Virus record (IMG/VR): IMGVR_UViG_3300037808_002143 | Coordinates: 1-42,455 of that record | Length of the DNA: 42,455 bases | Reading direction: 5' to 3' (one strand) | DNA from: a virus | Part shown: positions 17,876 through 25,498 of the stretch, one piece after another | Layout of the letters: every line of letters begins with the position of its first letter | How positions within the stretch are numbered: position 1 is the stretch's first letter | The notes under the pieces: model-generated | The model's database searches: none | Told to the model about the DNA's origin: nothing | What the model saw: only the letters and a program-made list of their open reading frames with translations | Program-made: the position numbers and the translations under genes

Positions 17876-20800
17876 ATGAAGAAAGTACGTGGGGCAGGAT
17901 TTATATCTCTGCATAATCACACAGAGTTGGGCAGTCCACTTGATGGAATGAATCGTGTTGATGAAATATTCAGAAGGGCGAAAGAAGTTGACCATCCTGG
18001 GATTGCAATAACTGATCACGGGACATTGGCTGCTCATTATGACTCTTTCCTAGAGTCAGAAAAGACTGGAGTTAAGCTAATCCCTGGGATTGAGGCATAC
18101 TTCGCGAATTCTCTTGACGAAAAGCGATCTTACCACTTAGTGCTCCTGCCAAAATCTGAGGTGGGATATAAGAATATTTTAAAATTAAATTATCTTGCCT
18201 ATAAAAACCAGGTATCTGGCTGGATGAGCAAGAAGACTCCAAGAATAACTTGGGAGCATATAGAGAAGTATAACAAGGACGTTATTGCGCTAACTGCATG
18301 CCCTTCGGGCCTCATTGCGAGAACCTTAATTACAGAGGGCAATGAAGGGCTGGCCTGCCAGTACATAAAGAGGCTTAACTCGATTTTCAGTGATGGATTC
18401 TTTCTTGAGATTCAGCCGCACTCTCTTGACGTCGTTACAGCGAAGGGGAAGCCTATAAGTCAGCCTAAATTAAATGATGCTCTTATTAGGCTGTCTAGGG
18501 ATATGAATATACCATATGTAATAACTTGTGATGCACACTATCGAGACGCAGAGCACGCAAAGTATCATGATTTTATGCTGGCCATAAAAGATAAGAAGGC
18601 GCTAGATGATCCCAATAGGTTTAGATATGGCGTGCAAGATATGTATCTAAAAACTAGGGATGAGATAACAGATTTCTTTGGGTCTGAAATTGCGCAAGTT
18701 GGAATGGATAATACCATGAAGATTTATGATGCGTGTGATTATCCAGAATATTTGAGAGAGCGAGGTCCTCAGCTTCCAATATATCCAGTGGTTGACTCGG
18801 AAGATTATTGCGAGTTCACAAAGTGGGACAAGCTAACTGACGCCGGTCCAAGAGAAGATAAGCAGTACCTTAGATACAAGTGTATCGAAGGATTTAAGGC
18901 AAAGCTTGGCGGATTGCCATCTGAGGAAAAGAAGCTTTACTGGGAGAGGGTAAAGTCAGAACTAGAAGTGCTTGAGGAGAAAGACTTCTCTTCCTATATG
19001 CTCATAGTCTCTGACTATATAAACTGGGCGAAAAAGAGAATGCCAGTTGGAACTGCCAGGGGCAGTAGCGCCGGATCATTGGTAGCATACCTAATCGGGA
19101 TAACAGGCGTTGATCCAATTAAGTATGATTTGATTTTTGAAAGATTTCATAATAACCAAAAGACATCTTTTCCAGATATTGATACTGATTTCTCTAGACC
19201 AGCAGAGGTCAAGGAATACTTGAAGAATAAGTATGGAGAAACAAGAGTTGCATCGATTTCTAATATTGGAAGGCTGACTCCTAAGGTTGCAATAAAAGAT
19301 TGTGCAAGAAGCCTGAGGATTGGCGGAGACAAATCTACTGCTTTTAAGATTTCAAATATAATAACTCAAAATATGCCTGATTCGAATTCGATTAGTGACG
19401 CAGTAAGGGATAGTCCGCAGCTTTCTGAATATATGAAGAAATATCCAGAGCTGTACGAGTATGCGAGTAAATTACAGAATTTAACTAGAAACTGGTCAAC
19501 GCATGCTGCAGGCCTTGTTATCGGGAATGAGCCATTATATAATTTTGTTCCACTGAGGGTTGATGATAAAGGTAATACAGTTACGCAGTGGGAGAAGAAC
19601 AGGTGTGAAAAAAATGGTTTAATAAAAATGGATCTCCTCGGCTTAAAAACTTTAACTGTAATAGACGAAACCTTTAAGTTGATAAAGAGAAAAACTAACA
19701 AAGACTTATCAGTTGAGGATATAAAGATTGATGACCAGGGTGTTTACAAGATGCTGGGAGAAGGTGGGACTTCGGGAGTTTTCCAGTTGGAGTCATCATT
19801 AACTCCGCTTTGTATTAAATTAAAGCCAAAATCAATTCAGGAGATCTCAGATATAAATGCAATTGGCAGACCGTCTTGTAAGCCAGACTCTAGAGCTAGT
19901 TTTATCAGAAGGAAGATGGGAGTCGAGGAGTATGAAATCGAGCATGAGAACTTGGAAAGAGCTTTGAGATCTACGTTCGGCATCCTGGTATACGAAGAGC
20001 AGGCAATGTTTATTGCTCAAGACGTTGCAGGATGGAATCTTAATCAAGCTGATTCATTAAGGAAGCTTAGCAAGCTTAAGGGTAAGGACCCAAAGCTTGC
20101 TCTCAAGGTTGAGGTAGATTTTATAAAAGATTCGATGCGGCATTCCAGTATTAGCGTTAAGCTTGCAAACAAAATATGGAGTAATTATATAGAGGTCTTG
20201 CAGGGTTATAGCTTTAACAAGAGTCATTCTATATCTTATTCGTTTATATCATACTATACCGCATGGCTAAGGCATCACTATCCGGTCGAATTTATGTGCG
20301 CCCTGATGAATTCGGAAGATCAAAATAGCGATGCTGTCCAAGAATACCTTGATCAGTGTAAGAGCATGGGGATTGATGTGCTTCCTCCCTCGATAAACGA
20401 CAGCAGAGGCACGTACGAGGTTGATGAGGAGCGTATAGTAACTGGCTTTACTTCGATAAAAGGGATTGGAGAGAAGGCTGTAAATAGTTTATCTGAAAAC
20501 TCTGACGTAAAAAGTTTTATAGAATTTTTAACGGAGAACGACAGCAGAACTGTTGGCAAGACTGTAATTCAATCCTTGGCAAAGGCGGGGGCGCTGGACT
20601 CGTTTGGATTGACCAGGAAGGATATGGCTGATAATTATCAAAAGTATAGAACTAAAGCTAGAAACGAATTAAAAAAGGGAAAAACTATTGACGAAATCGT
20701 CATCGAGCCTTATACTGATGAGGAATGGAGCAGGAAAGAGATACTGCTTGGCGAGCGTGAGGTTCTGGGGCGTTCAATAAGCGGAAGTTTACATGAAGTT

Positions 20801-21145
20801 TTTTCAAGCTTCTTTTCGGGAGGGGAGACAGTATTGAGACTGTCCCGGCTGCCAATTCTGCAAAAAGGTGATTCAGTTAGAGTTGAGGCCATAATAAAGA
20901 CAAAAATTAAAGAGTTTAAGATAAAAAATGGTAGAAATATAGGCAAGAAATTTGCTAAATATCTAATAGAGGACGTTCAGGGCAATACGGCGGGAATGAC
21001 AGTATGGGCTGATGATTATTCCAAGTTAAAGCCATTATTAAATGATGGAGTGCCAATAAAGGCAATATGCAGGGTTGGTGAGTATATGGACTCCAAGGAT
21101 TTATCTCTAAGCTCAATGGAAAGAATATATGGGAAAAGTTTATGA
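17876..21145 (+). CDS. dnaE: DNA polymerase III alpha subunit (C family)
   Basis: A 1089-residue replicative polymerase, near the usual DnaE length. The N-terminal PHP domain keeps its metal-ligand motifs: H13-N-H15, LDG at 22-24, D47-H48, GIEAYF and a CDAHY segment, so a proofreading exonuclease could be active. The palm contains GTARGSSAGSLVAY and the catalytic aspartates D434 and D436 (PDIDTDF) and D586 (KMDLLGL), matching E. coli D401, D403 and D555. Then come the fingers (IGRPSCKPDSR, FNKSHSISYS), a helix-hairpin-helix (FTSIKGIGEKAVNSL) and a C-terminal OB fold (about 990-1060). No intein is seen. Phages more often encode family A or B polymerases. No separate DnaQ, clamp or clamp loader lies in the window, so it may borrow the host clamp. 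Confidence 0.97.
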   Translation: MKKVRGAGFISLHNHTELGSPLDGMNRVDEIFRRAKEVDHPGIAITDHGTLAAHYDSFLESEKTGVKLIPGIEAYFANSLDEKRSYHLVLLPKSEVGYKNILKLNYLAYKNQVSGWMSKKTPRITWEHIEKYNKDVIALTACPSGLIARTLITEGNEGLACQYIKRLNSIFSDGFFLEIQPHSLDVVTAKGKPISQPKLNDALIRLSRDMNIPYVITCDAHYRDAEHAKYHDFMLAIKDKKALDDPNRFRYGVQDMYLKTRDEITDFFGSEIAQVGMDNTMKIYDACDYPEYLRERGPQLPIYPVVDSEDYCEFTKWDKLTDAGPREDKQYLRYKCIEGFKAKLGGLPSEEKKLYWERVKSELEVLEEKDFSSYMLIVSDYINWAKKRMPVGTARGSSAGSLVAYLIGITGVDPIKYDLIFERFHNNQKTSFPDIDTDFSRPAEVKEYLKNKYGETRVASISNIGRLTPKVAIKDCARSLRIGGDKSTAFKISNIITQNMPDSNSISDAVRDSPQLSEYMKKYPELYEYASKLQNLTRNWSTHAAGLVIGNEPLYNFVPLRVDDKGNTVTQWEKNRCEKNGLIKMDLLGLKTLTVIDETFKLIKRKTNKDLSVEDIKIDDQGVYKMLGEGGTSGVFQLESSLTPLCIKLKPKSIQEISDINAIGRPSCKPDSRASFIRRKMGVEEYEIEHENLERALRSTFGILVYEEQAMFIAQDVAGWNLNQADSLRKLSKLKGKDPKLALKVEVDFIKDSMRHSSISVKLANKIWSNYIEVLQGYSFNKSHSISYSFISYYTAWLRHHYPVEFMCALMNSEDQNSDAVQEYLDQCKSMGIDVLPPSINDSRGTYEVDEERIVTGFTSIKGIGEKAVNSLSENSDVKSFIEFLTENDSRTVGKTVIQSLAKAGALDSFGLTRKDMADNYQKYRTKARNELKKGKTIDEIVIEPYTDEEWSRKEILLGEREVLGRSISGSLHEVFSSFFSGGETVLRLSRLPILQKGDSVRVEAIIKTKIKEFKIKNGRNIGKKFAKYLIEDVQGNTAGMTVWADDYSKLKPLLNDGVPIKAICRVGEYMDSKDLSLSSMERIYGKSL

Positions 21146-21618
21146 TTTTATGTAAAAAATGTGGATTTGGAGTTCTTGAGACAATGCGTTATGCGCTAAA
21201 GAGTAATGCATGCCCCAGTTGTGGTCAAACACTTTTCGGAGATAGTCATACTCAAGAGATGACTGCAATATCTGGAAGAATTAGATCACAAGCATTTTCT
21301 CAGTCATTAAGTGAGGATATAGTTTTTGATATATCACTATTTATATTAAATAATTATTCAGATTTTAATGAAGAGGTAGCAGTTTCGAGCGCAAAGCCTC
21401 CAGAGGAGGATCGACTTGAAATCGAAGAGGATGATGATTCAATTGAGTCTATTAGAGATCAGGTTAGAGAAGAGGTAATAGCAAGCTTGCCAGGTGATGA
21501 TGTGGACATCTTTGATGAAGAGAGCGAGGATATGCGGCTGTCTAGATTGAAGCGTATGGCCAAAATGTCAAATGATCTAAAGAAGTCTGGACCCTCAGTC
21601 AGAAGAGTTACAACGTGA
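21142..21618 (+). CDS. Zinc-ribbon protein with acidic tail
   Basis: A 158-residue protein with an N-terminal zinc ribbon, C4-x-x-C7 and C24-x-x-C27 (the second as CPSCG). A helical middle is followed by a strongly acidic stretch (about 90-135) and a basic C-terminal end. It overlaps the stop of dnaE by 4 bp (ATGA) and ends in a GTGA overlap with the next gene, so it belongs to the polymerase operon. Such ribbons usually bind nucleic acid or another protein; a replication or transcription accessory is possible. No family is recognised. Confidence 0.7.
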   Translation: MILCKKCGFGVLETMRYALKSNACPSCGQTLFGDSHTQEMTAISGRIRSQAFSQSLSEDIVFDISLFILNNYSDFNEEVAVSSAKPPEEDRLEIEEDDDSIESIRDQVREEVIASLPGDDVDIFDEESEDMRLSRLKRMAKMSNDLKKSGPSVRRVTT

Positions 21619-21911
21619 TTAGAGCTGTAGCCAATAAGAGGCTAGATGTAAGTGATGAGGAGTATTCTTATTTTAAAACAATAAAAGCAGAAATTGGAGT
21701 AGATTCTTTTAGGGGCTTATTTTCGACTGATGATAACGGAATTATTACAACGATAACGCCACCTGCAGACAAGTCGACTCCAATGATTTCATTGTTTTTT
21801 ATTTTAAATGTTATGATGAACCAAAGAGTAAGAGCTTTAGATAGAAAGATATCTTCAAGTAATTTAGAGGATAGATTGGCAATTTTAGAGGAAAGGATTG
21901 GTAAACTTTAG
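21615..21911 (+). CDS. Small protein of unknown function
   Basis: A 98-residue protein with a GTG start overlapping the TGA of the zinc-ribbon gene. The middle contains a short hydrophobic run (MISLFFILNVMM) that looks like a buried helix or a short membrane-associated segment, and the C-terminus (ALDRKISSSNLEDRLAILEERIGKL) is a likely coiled coil. No family is recognised. Its position between polymerase and recombination genes suggests an accessory role, without proof. Confidence 0.6.
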   Translation: MIRAVANKRLDVSDEEYSYFKTIKAEIGVDSFRGLFSTDDNGIITTITPPADKSTPMISLFFILNVMMNQRVRALDRKISSSNLEDRLAILEERIGKL

Positions 21912-21913
21912 TT

Positions 21914-22480
21914 ATGTCTTTATTTAAGGATATCGTAAATATAAATAACTTTTCTATAGAAAATATAGATATTTCTGATATAGAGGAGTTAATTGGTAAG
22001 CTTCCGAGAAATGGCATTATAGATATAAATATCTCAGAAAGAGGGCTGATTTATACCCTGGAAGGCCAAAATATATGTCAAGAGCATATAGTTAAGATTG
22101 ACAGATTAATATCAGTTCTTGATTCAGAGGCAAAGAAGGCATGGTCGAAGGCAGCTCTCGACAAAGCAAAGGCCCTTGGTCACAAGACGGGCAAAGATAA
22201 GGAATGGTCAGCACAAGCAGATGATGATTATATTACGGCCACAAATGAGCTTGCACTAGCGAAGGCTTGTAGGAAGTGGTTTGAAAACAAAATTAGTTAC
22301 TTTTCGGGATGGCATTACGCGTTTAAAACTTTCATAAAGAGAGATTATTCCATAGAAAACGCGACAAGCTTAAATATATCTAGGTATGATAGCAGCCCCG
22401 TAAAGCGAACAGAGCCATATCCAGTTAAGTCAGACGAAGAGGATGACGATAATAACTGGGGAGAAGTTGATTGGGGATAA
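21914..22480 (+). CDS. UvsY-like recombination mediator candidate
   Basis: A 188-residue protein. Residues about 75-150 form a Lys/Ala-rich helical block (DSEAKKAWSKAALDKAKALG), then a second helical stretch (NELALAKACRKWFENKIS), then a W/F-rich helix ending in basic residues (YAFKTFIKRDYSIENA). That order resembles T4 UvsY, the protein that loads UvsX recombinase on gp32-coated ssDNA. The C-terminus is acidic and ends in WGEVDWG. The gene lies immediately upstream of the SSB gene and 3.6 kb from recA, which is the right context. The similarity was judged by eye and is weak at sequence level. Confidence 0.5.
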   Translation: MSLFKDIVNINNFSIENIDISDIEELIGKLPRNGIIDINISERGLIYTLEGQNICQEHIVKIDRLISVLDSEAKKAWSKAALDKAKALGHKTGKDKEWSAQADDDYITATNELALAKACRKWFENKISYFSGWHYAFKTFIKRDYSIENATSLNISRYDSSPVKRTEPYPVKSDEEDDDNNWGEVDWG

Positions 22481-22574
22481 TTTTTTGGGTAAAATAGGTT
22501 TGCTCAAGAATAATTGGCAATGTGCCAAAAATAAATAGCAGCAAGGAGCTGCAAAAGAAAGAAGAGGTAAAGAT
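22481..22574 (+). promoter_or_regulatory. SSB leader with two hairpins, candidate autoregulatory operator
   Basis: The 94-bp leader contains two perfect hairpins in tandem: TTGGCA-ATG-TGCCAA (22514-22528) and GCAGC-AAGGA-GCTGC (22538-22552). The second presents an AAGGA in its loop; the SD actually used (AGAGG, 22563-22567) is 7 nt before the ATG. No U-tract follows either stem, so they are not terminators. T4 gene 32 is repressed translationally by its own product binding a structured leader; a similar role here is an inference. Confidence 0.45.
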
Positions 22575-23189
22575 ATGTCAGGTATGGTTTTTGGAGAAGT
22601 AGATTGGAACGCAGCAGATTCAGGTGGAAAGTCTGATTTTATGCGATTGGAAGAGGGCGAGAATATTGCAAGAGTTATGGGGAACCCAGTGCAGTTTTAT
22701 GTTCACTGGCTGACCCTTCCAGACGGCTCTAAGCGCAAGGTTAATAGTCCAATTGACACTCCGCAGCTAGTAAGAAGACTTGAAGATTCTGGCTTTAAAA
22801 GGCAGGCAAGATGGCTGATTAAAGTCCTAAATAGGGGGAACGATGACTTTCAAGTTCTTGAGGTTGGATCTCAAGTTTATAATGGCGTTAAGAGCCTTTA
22901 TAATAATAGCAGGTGGGGTAAGGTTACTAACTATGATATAACCATTACTCGCGGACCAAAGGGTTCTCAGCCGTTATATAGCGTTACTCCAAACCCCAAG
23001 GAGCAGGTCCCTTCTGAGCTAAAGGCGGAGTACGTAGAGTTTAATGATCGAATTAATGTGGAGAAGCTAATTACTCCAGCCACATCTACAGAGATTTGTG
23101 AATTGATGAATTGGAACGTTTCAGAGTATGAGGGCAATTCTTCTGACTCAGAAGCGGGAGAAGAAGATTTCGGTTTTGATTTCGAGTAA
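22575..23189 (+). CDS. ssb: Single-stranded DNA-binding protein (gp32-like)
   Basis: A 204-residue protein resembling phage gp32-type SSBs: an FMRLEEGENIARVMGNPVQF entry strand, then HWLTLPDGSKRKV, an aromatic/basic OB-type core (WLIKVLNR, VYNGVKSLYNNSRWG, YDITITRGPKG) and a very acidic C-terminal tail ending DFGFDFE, the region that recruits recombination and replication partners in SSBs. The usual zinc motif of T4 gp32 is absent. It would coat ssDNA for RecA, the UvsY-like protein and DnaE. A strong intrinsic terminator follows 23 bp after its stop, so it is the last gene of the dnaE transcript. Confidence 0.8.
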   Translation: MSGMVFGEVDWNAADSGGKSDFMRLEEGENIARVMGNPVQFYVHWLTLPDGSKRKVNSPIDTPQLVRRLEDSGFKRQARWLIKVLNRGNDDFQVLEVGSQVYNGVKSLYNNSRWGKVTNYDITITRGPKGSQPLYSVTPNPKEQVPSELKAEYVEFNDRINVEKLITPATSTEICELMNWNVSEYEGNSSDSEAGEEDFGFDFE

Positions 23190-23211
23190 GAAATAAAGAC
23201 TTAATCAAATT

Positions 23212-23245
23212 AAAGCGCATATAATTATTTATATGCGCTTTTTTT
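23212..23245 (+). terminator. Intrinsic (rho-independent) terminator
   Basis: A perfect 13-bp stem (AAAGCGCATATAA on the left arm, 23212-23224, pairing with 23229-23241), a 4-nt loop, and a run of seven T at 23239-23245. It closes the dnaE-to-ssb operon and shields the ruvC promoter that starts within its T-tract. Confidence 0.92.
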
Positions 23246-23272
23246 GTATTTTTTGCTAATTATTAGTATAAT
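23244..23272 (+). promoter_or_regulatory. Sigma-70-type promoter of the ruvC-groEL-recA operon
   Basis: TTGTAT at 23244-23249, a 17-bp spacer, and a perfect TATAAT at 23267-23272. The -35 overlaps the T-tract of the terminator. Transcription would begin about 7 nt after the -10, at the A of the ruvC ATG (23279), so the mRNA should be leaderless. Consistent with that, there is no Shine-Dalgarno before ruvC. Confidence 0.75.
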
Positions 23273-23278
23273 TTTTTC

Positions 23279-23860
23279 ATGAAAAAAGTTTTATCACTAG
23301 ATATTAGCTCGTCTACAATCGGGTGGAGCGTAATAGGCATTTCTATCGACGAGACTATAAAGTTATATGACTTTGGGCATATCAAGCCTCCTAGTAAGGC
23401 TATGGCTGAAAAAAAATCTTTTGGACTTAGCTATAGGCTTTCTGAAATTTCAAGATTGGCAAAAGGCCTACTTGAAGAAAATACTCCAGATGTTGTTATT
23501 GTAGAGGACTATGCTAAAAAATTTTCAAGAGGCAAAAGCTCTGCAAATACTATAATAATTTTAGCAACAGTGAATGAGATAGTTTCACTAGAGTGCTTTA
23601 ACCTTCTCGGCAAAGAGGTGGTAAGACTTCCTGTATCAAGAATTAGAAAGATATTAAGAGATAGGTATGACTCGCCAATAAAAGATAAGGATGATGTATT
23701 GAATCTTATGGATAAGTTATTTGAAAATTTTAATACAAAATTAAATAGAGCAGGAAATATAAAGAAAGAATGCTATGATGAGGCAGACGCATTGGCTGTA
23801 GGTCTCGCATTCTGCATTGACGAACTGAAAGGTAAGGAACTAATTATATGTCGAAAATAA
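23279..23860 (+). CDS. ruvC: RuvC-like Holliday junction resolvase
   Basis: A 193-residue RNase H-fold nuclease. The acidic catalytic residues are in the expected places: D8 in VLSLDISSSTIGW, an acidic residue in VVIVEDYAKKFS, and an Asp pair in CYDEADALAVGLAF. RuvC-type enzymes cut Holliday junctions symmetrically; in phages they resolve recombination intermediates or debranch DNA before packaging. The protein is a little longer than E. coli RuvC (173). It opens the operon that continues with groEL and recA, its 3' end overlapping groEL by 13 bp. It lacks an SD and is probably read from a leaderless transcript. Confidence 0.88.
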   Translation: MKKVLSLDISSSTIGWSVIGISIDETIKLYDFGHIKPPSKAMAEKKSFGLSYRLSEISRLAKGLLEENTPDVVIVEDYAKKFSRGKSSANTIIILATVNEIVSLECFNLLGKEVVRLPVSRIRKILRDRYDSPIKDKDDVLNLMDKLFENFNTKLNRAGNIKKECYDEADALAVGLAFCIDELKGKELIICRK

Positions 23861-25488
23861 TTATAAAAAATTTAAGCGCTAGAGAGAAGATAGTCGGGGG
23901 AGTCTCCAAACTTGCAGATGCAGTCTCTGCAACGATGGGTCCTCAGGGGAAAAATGTTATTATCGGGAAATTTGTTGGAGCTCCAGTAATTACTAAGGAT
24001 GGAGTTTCTGTTGCGAGAGAGATCGTTCTAGATGATGCTCTGGAGGACCTCGCTTGCCAACTGGTAAAGGAGGTTGCAGGAAGAACTGCTGATATAGCTG
24101 GAGATGGAACAACTACAGCAACGGTTCTTGTCGATGAGATGGTAAGAAGGGGCTCCGAGTTGATGGATACTGGATATAGCCCACTCAAGTTTAAAGAAGG
24201 GCTTAGCTGGACTCTCGACAAGATAGTTGGTGAATTGAATGAATTATCAAAGCCAGTTGAAAACTTTGGAACCCTCAAGTCTGTTGCCTCAATATCTTCA
24301 AATAATGATTTTGAAATGGGAGGAAGTATAGCGGATGCTTTTGAGCTAGTTGGGTTTAACGGAACTGTTTCTGCAGAGGCATCTCCTGGGGCGGGATACT
24401 CAGTTAGAGAGATCGACGGAATTGAGCTTAAGAGCGGATATATAAGCCCTTCGTTCTTAGAGGAGGGTAAATCGTCCATAGTGATGGAGAAGTCTAGCGT
24501 TTTAATTTTGAATGAAAAGTTAACTCACTTAAACGAATGTCTTCCAATGCTTAATGAGTTATCAAATAATAATAATCCGATTTTAATAATTGCGAAGTCA
24601 GTAAAGCAAGAGGCTCTAAATACACTTGTCGCAAATAATAACATCGGAAGATTAAGAGTTGCTGCTGTTGAAATACCAACCTTCGGTAAAAATCAGGACG
24701 AGTGGTTGGACGATTTATCAATATTGCTTGGAACAAAAATAGTCGGAAATAATGGGGTGAGACTGAGGGATATATCTATTGATGACTTAGGTTTCGCATC
24801 AAAAATAATTGTTGGTAAGCATTCAACCAGGATTCTTGAAGGATCTACTCTTCAGGCCAAAAAGAGCGCTAAATTATCTCAGTATAAGCAGGATTCTGAG
24901 ATTCTGATATCAGAGTCTGATAGAAAAGATATAGAGAGCAGAATATCCTTTCTCAATGGAAGGGCAGCAGTAATAACTGTCGGCTATTCTACCGAGCTTG
25001 AGCTGAGAGAGAAGGGGGATAGAATTGATGATGCTTTGTCGGCAACAAGAGCGGCAATTGATGAGGGCTATATTGCGGGCGGAGGAGTAACTCTTGCTAA
25101 GATTGCAAACTCAATAGACCTAACGAGCTTGAGCGAGGATCTGCATCCTGCTGCGAACGTTATTCTTGGAGCATGCTTTAGGCCTATAACTCAAATATTA
25201 TCTAATGGATTCTTGGACCCTACTGAAATAATAGCTAAAATTTTAAGCTCAAAGGATGTTGATTTTGGATATAATGCTGCCACGAATAAGTACGGAGATA
25301 TGATTGGGTTTGGAGTGCTTGATCCAAAGAAGGTTACGAGGGTTGCTTTGCAAAATGCGGCAAGTATAGCTCTTCTTCTTCTAAACACTGATGTGATGAT
25401 TGCGGAAAAACCAGAAGACCCATCATCATGGCAGCCTCCAGCTGGGTGGAGGCCTCCGGCTAAAAATAATTTGAACCACAAGTATTAA
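23848..25488 (+). CDS. groEL: GroEL-type chaperonin (Hsp60)
   Basis: A 546-residue group I chaperonin, full family length. Diagnostic segments are present: a GPQGKNVII strand, VITKDGVSVAREI (with the D52 equivalent), AGDGTTTATVL (D87 equivalent), DDALSATRAAIDEGYIAGGG (D398 equivalent) and GVLDPKKVTRVALQNAAS. It should form ATP-driven folding rings. The usual Gly-Gly-Met tail is missing; the end instead has two W-(Q/R)-P-P-A units followed by a polar KNNLNHKY. No groES-like gene is seen in the window, so it may use host GroES or work without one, as reported for the chaperonin of phage EL. The gene lies inside a recombination operon, overlapping ruvC. Confidence 0.97.
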   Translation: MSKIIIKNLSAREKIVGGVSKLADAVSATMGPQGKNVIIGKFVGAPVITKDGVSVAREIVLDDALEDLACQLVKEVAGRTADIAGDGTTTATVLVDEMVRRGSELMDTGYSPLKFKEGLSWTLDKIVGELNELSKPVENFGTLKSVASISSNNDFEMGGSIADAFELVGFNGTVSAEASPGAGYSVREIDGIELKSGYISPSFLEEGKSSIVMEKSSVLILNEKLTHLNECLPMLNELSNNNNPILIIAKSVKQEALNTLVANNNIGRLRVAAVEIPTFGKNQDEWLDDLSILLGTKIVGNNGVRLRDISIDDLGFASKIIVGKHSTRILEGSTLQAKKSAKLSQYKQDSEILISESDRKDIESRISFLNGRAAVITVGYSTELELREKGDRIDDALSATRAAIDEGYIAGGGVTLAKIANSIDLTSLSEDLHPAANVILGACFRPITQILSNGFLDPTEIIAKILSSKDVDFGYNAATNKYGDMIGFGVLDPKKVTRVALQNAASIALLLLNTDVMIAEKPEDPSSWQPPAGWRPPAKNNLNHKY

Positions 25489-25498
25489 GGAATTATAA

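Noticed and set aside
23943-24479. Open frame of 178 codons on the minus strand
   Set aside because: It mirrors the most conserved part of groEL and has no ribosome site or recognisable domain.
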